Shown here in pieces: positions 1 to 5,722 of a stretch of 9,092 bases of DNA (its first letter is position 1; the number at the start of each line of letters is the position of its first letter). Below the pieces are notes generated by a model, which saw only the letters and a program-made list of their open reading frames with translations, was not told the origin of the DNA and made no database searches. Both the position numbers and the translations under genes were made by a program. The stretch comes from Oscillospiraceae bacterium (lineage in GTDB: Bacteria; Bacillota; Clostridia; Oscillospirales; Oscillospiraceae). Location of the stretch: positions 1 through 9,092 of the forward strand of contig JAQXJQ010000043.1 of the NCBI GenBank assembly GCA_029009035.1. The letters run 5' to 3'.

Positions 1-1748
1 CCCTCGGCGTTTTCCAGATAGCTGTTGATGGAGGTGAGCAGCTCCCGCACGTTTTCCAGACGGGAACGGCTCTCAATGTCGTTTTTCCCCTGCAGCATGG
101 CGACATACCCGGTGCGGGCCATGACCTCCTCATAGAAGGCGGGGAGGGCCATGGAGCGGGAGAGGTCGGTCAGATCGCGGATGAGCTCGGAAAACAGCCG
201 GAGCTTGCCTGCGGCGCGCTGCAGGTCGGGGTAGTCGGCCGCGTGGGACACGACCTCCCACAGGGAGCAGCCCTGCTGGGCAGCCAGCATGGCGGCACGG
301 TCCACGGTGGTGTCGCCGATGCCCCGGGGGGGATTGTTGATGATGCGGCGCAGGCGCAGGTCGTCCCCGTGATTGTGGACGGCGCACAGGTAGGCCAGCA
401 TATCCTTCACTTCGGCGCGGTCGAAGAACCGGGTGCCGCCGATGACCCAGTAGGGGATGCCGCTGCGCTTGAAGGCCTGCTCGATCTGGTTGGACTGGGC
501 GTTCATGCGGTAGAGCACGGCGTGCGCCTTCCAGCTGATGCCCTCCCGATAGTCGGCCAGGATGCGGTTGGCCACATACTGGGCCTCGTCGCTCTCGTTC
601 ATAGCGGTGTAGAGGCTGACCTTGTCGCCCTTTTCCCCCGCCGTCCACAGCTCTTTGCCCTTGCGGCCCTGATTGTTGCGGATGACGGCGTTGGCGGCGT
701 CCAGAATGTTGCCGGTGGAGCGGTAATTCTGCTCCAGCCGGATGGTGCGGCAGCGCTTATACTGATCTTCAAAGCTGAGGATGTTCTCAATGGTGGCGCC
801 CCGGAAGCGGTAGATGGACTGGTCGTCGTCGCCCACCACGCAGATGTTCTCATATCCCCCCGCCAGCAGGGAGGAGAGGAGGTACTGCAGGTTGTTGGTG
901 TCCTGATACTCGTCGATGAGCACATAGCGGAACTTGCGCTGGTAATAGGTGCGCACGCCCTCGTCCTGCTGCAGCAGGCGGACGGTGTGGAGGATGATGT
1001 CGTCAAAGTCCAGCGCCCCGGCGTCCCACAGCTTCTTTTCATAGGCGGTGTAGAGCCGTGCGATTTTTTCCATTCGGAAATCCCCCGCGGCGGTCTTGGC
1101 GAAGTCGGAGGCCAGCTTCATCTCGTCCTTGGCCTTGGAGATGGCGCTCAGCACCGAGCGGGGCGGGAACTGCTTTTCGTCGATGGACAGCTCCTTGAGA
1201 CAGTCCTTCATCACCCGGAGGGAGTCGTCGGTGTCGTAGATGGTGAAGGAGGTGGGGAAGCCCAGCTTGCCGATGTCCCGGCGGAGGATGCGCACGCAGG
1301 CGGAGTGGAAGGTGGCGGCCCACACATCCCGGGCGGCGGGTCCCAGGGAGCGCTCCAGACGGTCCTTCAGCTCCCCGGCGGCCTTGTTGGTGAAGGTGAT
1401 GGCCAGAATGGACCAGGGGGCGGCGGGCTCCACGGCGCACAGGCGGTCGGCACGCAGGGCGTCCTTGCCCTCGGGGGAGCGGACGTAGTCCTCCAGGAAG
1501 CGCAGGTCGTCCTCCGTGACCCAGTCGGGCACCTCGGGGGTGTCGGAACCCCTGCCGTAGCGGATGAGGTTGGCCACCCGGTGGATGAGCACGGTGGTCT
1601 TGCCGGAGCCTGCCCCGGCCAGGAGCAGCAGCGGCCCCTCGGTGTTCAGCACCGCTTCACGCTGTTCGCGGTTCAGCCTGGGGTACCGAAGGGCGATGGC
1701 GGCTCTTCTTGTTTTGCAGAAGGTCAGCTCCTGCTCATGAGTCAGCAT
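1..1748 (-). CDS. pcrA: ATP-dependent DNA helicase, PcrA/UvrD type (superfamily 1A), C-terminus outside window
   Basis: An ATP-driven 3'-to-5' DNA helicase that, in this family, serves nucleotide excision repair, replication restart and removal of RecA filaments in the cytoplasm. The visible 582 codons form one unbroken frame. Seen: a Q-motif glutamine near residue 29, Walker A AGAGSGKTT at 44-52, motif Ia TFTNKAA at 118-124, Walker B DEYQD at 279-283, motif III GDDDQSIYRFRGA at 306-318 and motif IV QNYRST at 340-345. Domains 1A, 1B, 2A and part of 2B are therefore covered. Family members are about 720-750 residues, so perhaps 150-190 C-terminal residues lie beyond base 1. The ATG at 1748-1746 is supported by AAAAGGA eight bases upstream. 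Odd: about 40 extra residues (roughly 64-108) sit between motifs I and Ia compared with Geobacillus PcrA. RecB-type or Rep helicases are less likely given the motif wording. Confidence is high for the family and good for PcrA rather than a UvrD paralogue. Confidence 0.93.
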   Translation of the reverse strand, partial: MLTHEQELTFCKTRRAAIALRYPRLNREQREAVLNTEGPLLLLAGAGSGKTTVLIHRVANLIRYGRGSDTPEVPDWVTEDDLRFLEDYVRSPEGKDALRADRLCAVEPAAPWSILAITFTNKAAGELKDRLERSLGPAARDVWAATFHSACVRILRRDIGKLGFPTSFTIYDTDDSLRVMKDCLKELSIDEKQFPPRSVLSAISKAKDEMKLASDFAKTAAGDFRMEKIARLYTAYEKKLWDAGALDFDDIILHTVRLLQQDEGVRTYYQRKFRYVLIDEYQDTNNLQYLLSSLLAGGYENICVVGDDDQSIYRFRGATIENILSFEDQYKRCRTIRLEQNYRSTGNILDAANAVIRNNQGRKGKELWTAGEKGDKVSLYTAMNESDEAQYVANRILADYREGISWKAHAVLYRMNAQSNQIEQAFKRSGIPYWVIGGTRFFDRAEVKDMLAYLCAVHNHGDDLRLRRIINNPPRGIGDTTVDRAAMLAAQQGCSLWEVVSHAADYPDLQRAAGKLRLFSELIRDLTDLSRSMALPAFYEEVMARTGYVAMLQGKNDIESRSRLENVRELLTSINSYLENAE

Positions 1749-1777
1749 GGTATCAGTCCTTTTGTTCAAGTGGGATT

Positions 1778-1806
1778 ATCATACCAGAAACCGGGGGAAA
1801 AGTACA
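1778..1806 (-). promoter_or_regulatory. Probable promoter of the pcrA-type helicase gene
   Basis: On the minus strand an extended -10 (TGG then TATGAT, -10 at 1783-1778) lies 17 bases downstream of a weak -35 TGTACT (1806-1801). The start codon at 1748 is about 30 bases below the -10, and the ribosome site AAAAGGA is at 1763-1757. The extended TGn element would compensate for the poor -35 in a SigA-type promoter. A single GAACAAA half-site lies between the -10 and the ribosome site, but it has no partner, so SOS control is not supported. Confidence 0.5.
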
Positions 1807-2020
1807 GAGCGCAGCTGCCCTTCCTGCGGGCAAAATCCGGGTCAATGGGGGCGAAAATGAAAACAAATGGGAATATACAGCGGAAACAATACAAAATGTT
1901 TTCGGAAGGCGCGCCGAGTCGTCGCGCCCCACGAACGGGATACCAAGGCCGCAGCGGCTATGCCGCGAGGAACGGGCAGTGCAGGGAAAACGACCCCTCC
2001 GTCTGCCGCATCAACGCAAA
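1807..2020. other. Intergenic stretch with small hairpins, no gene recognised
   Basis: This gap between the helicase promoter and the terminator of the next gene holds no credible protein gene: the open frames crossing it lack ribosome sites and recognisable motifs. About 1810-1905 is visibly more A-rich than the flanks. From 1908 there are three inverted repeats in a row: GGCGCG/CGCGCC (1908-1913 with 1923-1928), GCGGC/GCCGC with a TAT loop (1954-1966), and GGCAG/CTGCC around an inner GGG/CCC near 1975-2008. They might belong to an untranslated or small RNA. I recognise no known riboswitch or RNA family and no strong promoter aimed at them. Confidence 0.35.
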
Positions 2021-2054
2021 AGCCCGCTGCAGAACGATCGCTCTGCAGCGGGCT
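2021..2054 (-). terminator. Rho-independent terminator of the UAP1-like gene
   Basis: A perfect 13-base-pair stem (AGCCCGCTGCAGA with TCTGCAGCGGGCT) closes an 8-base loop. It begins 15 bases past the stop codon of the pyrophosphorylase gene. Read on the minus strand the stem runs into TTTTGCG, a short U-tract. On the plus strand no T-run follows at once, so it most likely serves the minus-strand gene. Confidence 0.85.
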
Positions 2055-2069
2055 CCGGTCATTGTTTTG

Positions 2070-3269
2070 TTACAGCGTCACGCCGTTTTCCGCCAGCAGC
2101 TCCCGGGCGCTGTCCACGGAGTCGGCGCCGTGGAGGTTCTTGATGGGGGCGAACTCCTTCCGGCGCACCACCTCATAGGCCAGGCAGTCGTCCATCATGT
2201 GGATCATGTCCAGCACCAGGGTCTCAAACTTATAGCCGTTGGGCTCGGTGGGGGAGATGCTCTCGCCCTTCTCGTTCATGTAGGGGATCTTCTTTTCCAC
2301 CACATGGATGGGCAGGCGGTCGTTCATGATCTCTTCCAGCTTGGTCACCAGGAACAGGTAGTTCAGAATGACGCCGAAGCCGTAGGTCAGCTCGCCGTCG
2401 GCATTGCGCAGGTTGGCCATTTCATCGCTCATCTCATAGTACTCGATGATGGAGGGCTTGCCGTCCTCACGGCACAGGACGCCCACCTTCTCGCCGGGAT
2501 TGGCCTTGCGCACCACCTTGGAGCCGCTGTCACAGCCGGACAGGAGGGTGGCGCCCACGAAGGAGGGGTCGGCAATGCGCTGGAGGACATTGTCCACCGC
2601 GAACACATTGAGCCACTCCACGCCCCGGGCGTGGACGTCGTCCAGCATACCGGTCTTGGCCATGGAGGAGAACCAGCCGCCGTTGCCGTTGGGGGAGAGG
2701 ACCAGCTCGCTCTCGTTCTTCATCAGGATGCGGCCCTCATAGTCCACGGCGGGGACCATTTCCTGGATAAAGAACTTCACATAGTCCCGGGGATAGCCGA
2801 AATAATCGTGCTCCCGGAAGAAGGCGATGGTGTCATCGTTGTTGACGGTGCTGGTCATGATGTAGAGGGGGACACAGACGCCGGCGGCGTCGGTGACCTC
2901 CTTGAGATTGTTCATGAGGCACTCAAAAATGTACACGTCATGGGTCAGGCCGATGTTGACGGTGCCCTTGGGACGGTCGGAACCCAGGCGGGTGCCCTGA
3001 CCGCCGGCCAGCAGGACGGCGCCCACCTTTCCCGCGCGGATGGCGTCCAGACCGGCGGCGCGGAACTGCGCGTCCTTTTCGGCAATATCCTTGATCTCCA
3101 CGGCGCCGATGGGGGTGATCTCACCCTTGGTGTCGGCTACGGCGGGAGCGCCCAGCGCGTCAAACAGGCTGTAGTCCACTGCGTCTGCCTGGGCCTGCAG
3201 TGCAGCCTTCTGCGCCTCGGGCAGCTTGTCCATCTGAAGATCAATGTAGTATCTACGGGTATTTTCCAC
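2070..3269 (-). CDS. UAP1-like UTP:hexose(amine)-1-phosphate uridylyltransferase (UDPGP family)
   Basis: Predicted cytoplasmic nucleotidyltransferase joining UTP and a sugar 1-phosphate to give a UDP-sugar plus pyrophosphate. With the GTG start the protein has 399 residues. The UTP-binding loop LAGGQGTRLGSDRPKG is at 87-102. Further family landmarks are PLYIMTS (134-140), FIQEMVPAV (167-175), SPNGNGG (192-198), the VDNVL segment (225-229), VVEKKIPYMN (323-332) and PNGYKFE (343-349). The GGQGTRLG wording and the segments after it match eukaryotic UAP1 (UDP-GlcNAc/GalNAc pyrophosphorylase), not plant/animal UGP (GGLGTSMG) or bacterial GalU. The sugar used cannot be read from sequence; automatic annotation often says glucose-1-phosphate. 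The GTG at 3269 is chosen because GGAGGA lies seven bases upstream and the longer open frame runs through the promoter. The N-terminus is then slightly short of UAP1. It appears monocistronic, with its own promoter and terminator. Confidence 0.9.
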   Translation of the reverse strand: MENTRRYYIDLQMDKLPEAQKAALQAQADAVDYSLFDALGAPAVADTKGEITPIGAVEIKDIAEKDAQFRAAGLDAIRAGKVGAVLLAGGQGTRLGSDRPKGTVNIGLTHDVYIFECLMNNLKEVTDAAGVCVPLYIMTSTVNNDDTIAFFREHDYFGYPRDYVKFFIQEMVPAVDYEGRILMKNESELVLSPNGNGGWFSSMAKTGMLDDVHARGVEWLNVFAVDNVLQRIADPSFVGATLLSGCDSGSKVVRKANPGEKVGVLCREDGKPSIIEYYEMSDEMANLRNADGELTYGFGVILNYLFLVTKLEEIMNDRLPIHVVEKKIPYMNEKGESISPTEPNGYKFETLVLDMIHMMDDCLAYEVVRRKEFAPIKNLHGADSVDSARELLAENGVTL

Positions 3270-3276
3270 AAATAAT

Positions 3277-3282
3277 TCCTCC
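3277..3282 (-). promoter_or_regulatory. Ribosome binding site that fixes a GTG start
   Basis: GGAGGA on the minus strand, seven bases before GTG (3269-3267). None of the upstream in-frame ATG codons (for example at 3362-3360 and 3497-3495) has a comparable site, and they lie upstream of or inside the promoter elements. The next in-frame ATG, 12 codons inside, would remove part of the first helix. Confidence 0.75.
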
Positions 3283-3312
3283 AGTTCTCTCCTGTCCCTT
3301 GGGGCAGCTGTT

Positions 3313-3347
3313 ATTGTAAAGTTACCAAATTCAGGGTGCAATGTCAA
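3313..3347 (-). promoter_or_regulatory. Promoter region of the UAP1-like gene, two overlapping candidates
   Basis: Minus strand. Candidate one: perfect -35 TTGACA (3347-3342), 17-base spacer and an extended but poor -10, TGG plus TAACTT (3324-3319). Candidate two: -35 TTGCAC (3341-3336), 17-base spacer and a good -10 TACAAT (3318-3313). Both give a leader of about 35-45 bases before the GTG start. Choosing between them needs a mapped 5' end. Confidence 0.7.
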
Positions 3348-3482
3348 GCCCGGTTTAAACATAATCCACAACAAAACCCCCGGGGTTTCGACAAAATGCC
3401 GAGGGGAGACAGGAGGGAAACAGGCGAAGAAACTGGGAAAATCGCGCCGGAGCGGGGAAATCACCGCGTTAAAGTACGAAAA

Positions 3483-3513
3483 CGCAGCCGGCCTCACGGG
3501 GAGGCCGGCTGCG
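3483..3513 (-). terminator. Rho-independent terminator of the LVIVD-repeat gene
   Basis: Perfect 12-base-pair stem (CGCAGCCGGCCT with AGGCCGGCTGCG) around a 7-base loop, 13 bases beyond the TAA of the propeller gene. On the minus strand it is followed by TTTTCGTAC. There is also a run of six T between the stop codon and the stem. No T-run follows on the plus strand. The remaining 3348-3482 between this stem and the next promoter is purine-rich on the plus strand and shows nothing else. Confidence 0.85.
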
Positions 3514-3526
3514 AAACCGGAAAAAA

Positions 3527-4930
3527 TTATTTTGCGGCCTTGCCGGTCTTCTTCAGGATGTAGAAGCCGTCGTCGAAGCAGGTCACATAGATGTAGCCGC
3601 GGTCATCCACACAGCAGTCCTCGGTCATGGCGTTTCTCGGGCCGGGCAGACCGGGGAAGAAGGACTCGTCGGGCTTCTTGTTGGGGTTGGGGGGGATGAA
3701 GTAGCCCAGCTCCTTGATGTAGTAGGGGTCGGACACATCGAAGATGCGCAGACCGGCCGCGAAATAGCAGCAGTACACCAGATCGCCCCGCTGCTCCAGC
3801 CAGGGCTTGTTGCTCATGGGCTCGTGGAGGTTGTGGGGGCCGAAGGGACCCTGCACGCCCAAATTCATCACATTGAAGTTGGGATAGGGGAAGTCCTCGG
3901 GCACCTCGGGATAGGGGAACTCGGCGATGAGGGTGGGCTTGGCGGGGTTGGACACATCCACCATGTGCAGGTTGTTCATGGCCTGGGCCTCGGTGATGGA
4001 GCCGGGGGGGAAGAACTGGAAGCGCTCGCCCTCGTTGGTGACCACCACCAGGTCGCGGCCGGGCAGGGGCAGGGCGGTGTGGGTGCGGGCGCCGGCCTTG
4101 TTGCTGGAGAAGGCGGGCATGAACTTCAGGTTGCCCAGGCACTTGGGGCGGGTGACGTCGGTGGCATCCAGCACATACAGGCCGTCGCCGCAGTAGCCGC
4201 ACATCATGATGCCGTCATCCCGGCGGAACGGAGGGCCGTGCATCCAGCCCTTGTCCATGAAAACGGGGACGTGGGGGGCGCTGTGATCCACGGTGCGGCC
4301 GGGGAAGCCGTCCACGAACTGATGGGGAGCCCACCAGTTGCCCACTTCCTTCATGTGGGCGGGGTCGGAGAGGTCCACGATGCGCATGATCATGCCCTCG
4401 AAGCGGTCAGCCTCGCAGGAGAGATAGCAGTAGGGGCCGCCGTTGTACATAAAGCGGTGGACGCCGATGGAGTGGGGCACGCCGCAGTCCCAGTAGCCCA
4501 GGAATTTGGGGTTCTCGGGATCCTCCTTGATGGAGTAGACGCGGATGCCGGTCTCGCACTTGATCTGCTTGGAGTCACCCTGGTCCACCAGAGCGTCGGG
4601 GCCGGAGCCTGCGCTCATGGCGCACACCAGCAGGCCGTCCGCCACCTGGATCTTGGGGCAGGTGGTGGTGGGGTACTCCTTGGAGTCCAGCAGGAACATT
4701 CTCTTCACAAAGCGGGGCTTCTCAGGGTCGGTGACCTCGGCGATCACCACGCTGGCACCCTTGACGCCGCCGAAGCCGGAGCCGTAGATATAATATCTGC
4801 CCTCCTCCGTCTTGAACAGCTGCATCTGGAACGCGGAACTCTGATCGTCCCAGCCGCAGAACGAGAGCACTTCCATATTCTTGATATAGCCGTTGTTGCC
4901 CTCGCCCTTGGCGTAAAACATATCAGCCAT
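3527..4930 (-). CDS. LVIVD-repeat beta-propeller protein of unknown function
   Basis: The 467-residue product carries six copies of the LVIVD-type unit (hydrophobic strand, D/S-x-S/T-D/N-P, then a second strand): around 61-76, 129-147, 181-198, 250-268, 320-337 and 393-410. A seventh blade could come from the termini (447-461 reads like a final strand pair). There is no signal peptide or membrane segment, so it is probably cytoplasmic. Histidine motifs recur: VPHSIGVH (151-158), APHQF (201-205), DHSAPH (215-220), RTHTALP (282-288) and GPHNLHEP (364-371). There are 15 cysteines, including CGYC (244-247), CC (387-388) and CC (439-440). This suggests a metal- or ligand-binding propeller centre, loosely recalling selenium-binding/methanethiol-oxidase propellers, but that is inference. 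The start is secure: AAGGAGGT lies eight bases before ATG. It has its own promoter and terminator; the carD-like gene lies directly upstream in the same direction without a clear terminator between. Confidence 0.85.
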   Translation of the reverse strand: MADMFYAKGEGNNGYIKNMEVLSFCGWDDQSSAFQMQLFKTEEGRYYIYGSGFGGVKGASVVIAEVTDPEKPRFVKRMFLLDSKEYPTTTCPKIQVADGLLVCAMSAGSGPDALVDQGDSKQIKCETGIRVYSIKEDPENPKFLGYWDCGVPHSIGVHRFMYNGGPYCYLSCEADRFEGMIMRIVDLSDPAHMKEVGNWWAPHQFVDGFPGRTVDHSAPHVPVFMDKGWMHGPPFRRDDGIMMCGYCGDGLYVLDATDVTRPKCLGNLKFMPAFSSNKAGARTHTALPLPGRDLVVVTNEGERFQFFPPGSITEAQAMNNLHMVDVSNPAKPTLIAEFPYPEVPEDFPYPNFNVMNLGVQGPFGPHNLHEPMSNKPWLEQRGDLVYCCYFAAGLRIFDVSDPYYIKELGYFIPPNPNKKPDESFFPGLPGPRNAMTEDCCVDDRGYIYVTCFDDGFYILKKTGKAAK

Positions 4931-4959
4931 GGGGGATTACCTCCTTATTCATAGTTTGC

Positions 4960-4977
4960 TCCGCCGGAAGCGGCGGA
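4960..4977 (-). other. Leader hairpin of the LVIVD-repeat gene
   Basis: In the predicted 5' leader a 7-base-pair stem TCCGCCG/CGGCGGA closes a four-base loop CTTC. It ends 13 bases before the perfect ribosome site AAGGAGGT (4946-4939). It could stabilise the leader or affect ribosome loading. It has no U-run, so it is not a terminator, and no alternative pairing with the ribosome site is obvious. Confidence 0.45.
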
Positions 4978-4992
4978 TGATGGCATAACATC

Positions 4993-5020
4993 ATTATACC
5001 GTAATTCTTGCAAAATGCAA
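4993..5020 (-). promoter_or_regulatory. Promoter of the LVIVD-repeat gene
   Basis: Minus strand: perfect -10 TATAAT (4998-4993), 16-base spacer and a partial -35 TTGCAT (5020-5015). The -35 ends four bases after the carD-family stop codon. The leader is about 55 bases. A perfect inverted repeat overlaps the -35 and the spacer and is listed separately. Confidence 0.72.
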
Positions 5021-5023
5021 GAA
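5005..5023. promoter_or_regulatory. Operator-like inverted repeat over the LVIVD promoter
   Basis: A perfect 8-base inverted repeat TTCTTGCA/TGCAAGAA with a 3-base centre covers the -35 and half the spacer of the propeller promoter and abuts the carD-family stop codon. Its placement is what a repressor site would have. It is not followed by a U-run on the minus strand, so a terminator role for the carD-family gene is unlikely. No regulator gene recognisable as its partner lies in the window. Confidence 0.5.
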
Positions 5024-5515
5024 CTACTTGGAGGTGAGGCAGGCGGCGATCTCCTCCGCCGCTTCCCCGGGGGACAGGCCGAGGGCGGCCGCCAGCTCGC
5101 CGCAGAGCATCTCTTCCGCCCGCTTGCGGTAGCGCAGGTCGGTCTGCCCCAGCTTTTTCCCGCTGCGGCACTTTTCCTCCACGCCCTTGAGCAGCCGGAT
5201 GTAGTCCAGACAGTCGTACCGGAGGAAGAACTGCTCATACTGCTGGCGCAGGGAGGTGATGCTGGCCCCCGTGCAAGGGGCGCACTCCAGCTCGGGTATG
5301 CGGGCGATGAGGGCCTTTGCCTCCTCCGCGGTGATGATGGGGCGCATAAACAGGGAGGTATCCACCGGGATGTAGATGGTCTCGGTGCTGTAGAAGGGGC
5401 GCAGGCGGTAATACTGCCTGCCCCGCTCGGAGCGGGAGAAGTTGGGGGTGCAGACCTCCACTACTTCGCATACGCCGCTGCCCGCATAGATGACCTTGTC
5501 CCCCGCTGAATACAT
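5024..5515 (-). CDS. CarD-family RNA polymerase-binding transcription regulator
   Basis: Predicted 163-residue member of the CarD/CdnL family, whose N-terminal Tudor-like domain binds the RNA polymerase beta subunit and whose helical C-terminal domain touches promoter DNA near -10 to alter open-complex stability. Seen: the start YSAGDKVIYAGSGVCEVVEV (2-21), matching the GDxVxYxxxGVxxV pattern; the strand pair YYRLRP plus TIYIPVDT (35-52); then helix-forming sequence from about 63 to the end. Length is the family norm (about 160), so it is not a TRCF helicase fragment. The ATG at 5515 is preferred over one 15 codons upstream because GGAGGT lies eight bases before it (5529-5524). The gene is divergent from the MBL-hemZ pair and immediately upstream of the LVIVD gene, with which it might share read-through transcripts. 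Clostridial genomes often hold several such paralogues, and targets cannot be read from sequence. Confidence 0.9.
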   Translation of the reverse strand: MYSAGDKVIYAGSGVCEVVEVCTPNFSRSERGRQYYRLRPFYSTETIYIPVDTSLFMRPIITAEEAKALIARIPELECAPCTGASITSLRQQYEQFFLRYDCLDYIRLLKGVEEKCRSGKKLGQTDLRYRKRAEEMLCGELAAALGLSPGEAAEEIAACLTSK

Positions 5516-5550
5516 AGCCCCATACCTCCATTCAGTATTCCAATATAAAA

Positions 5551-5580
5551 AGTTTATCACATTTTCCGGAGAAATGTAAG
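5551..5580 (-). promoter_or_regulatory. Possible promoter of the carD-family gene with a palindromic spacer
   Basis: Minus strand: -35-like CTTACA (5580-5575), 18-base spacer and -10-like TAAACT (5556-5551). An inverted repeat ACATTT/AAATGT with the palindromic centre TCCGGA (5559-5577) fills the spacer. Both hexamers are 4/6 matches, so this is tentative. TATATT at 5545-5540 is an alternative -10 but lacks a matching -35. Confidence 0.38.
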
Positions 5581-5648
5581 AGAAAATTTCATAAAAATTG
5601 GGAAAATGCGCGGAAAAGACCTTGTTTTCTCTGCCCTTGCGGCCGAAC

Positions 5649-5677
5649 TTTACAGCGGGGCAAAAAAATAGTAGAAT
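5649..5677 (+). promoter_or_regulatory. Promoter of the MBL-hemZ pair
   Basis: TTTACA (5649-5654), exactly 17 bases, then TAGAAT (5672-5677): 5/6 matches to both SigA hexamers. The spacer contains a run of seven A. The predicted leader is about 38 bases before the ATG at 5723. It diverges from the carD-family promoter roughly 100 bases away. Confidence 0.8.
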
Positions 5678-5722
5678 AGGGACATCAAAATCAGCCTTTT
5701 CGGGGCGAAAGAGGTGTTCTCC

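Noticed and set aside
1757..1769. GAACAAAA near the helicase ribosome site as a LexA box
   Set aside because: Only one half-site matches; the other half (AGGACT) lacks GTTC and is explained by the ribosome site.
1709..2178. Plus-strand frames across the intergenic gap as possible small proteins
   Set aside because: No Shine-Dalgarno sequence, arginine/proline/serine-rich translation, and they run through the terminator stem and into the antisense of the next gene.
243..3275. A 1010-codon open frame on the plus strand covering the helicase and the pyrophosphorylase genes
   Set aside because: It is antisense to two proteins with full motif sets, crosses their promoter and terminator, has valine/alanine/glycine/histidine-rich low-complexity sequence typical of high-GC shadow frames, and has no ribosome site.
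3824..4954. A 376-codon plus-strand frame opposite the LVIVD gene
   Set aside because: Same shadow composition (GG, VV, HH runs), no ribosome site, and the opposite strand has a protein with six recognisable repeats plus promoter and terminator.
5005..5023. Inverted repeat as terminator of the carD-family gene
   Set aside because: The stem is AT-balanced and short, is followed by TTACGG with no U-run, and overlaps the next promoter.
5714..5722. GTG as start of the MBL hydrolase
   Set aside because: It lies inside the GAGGTG ribosome site for the ATG at 5723 and has no ribosome site of its own.
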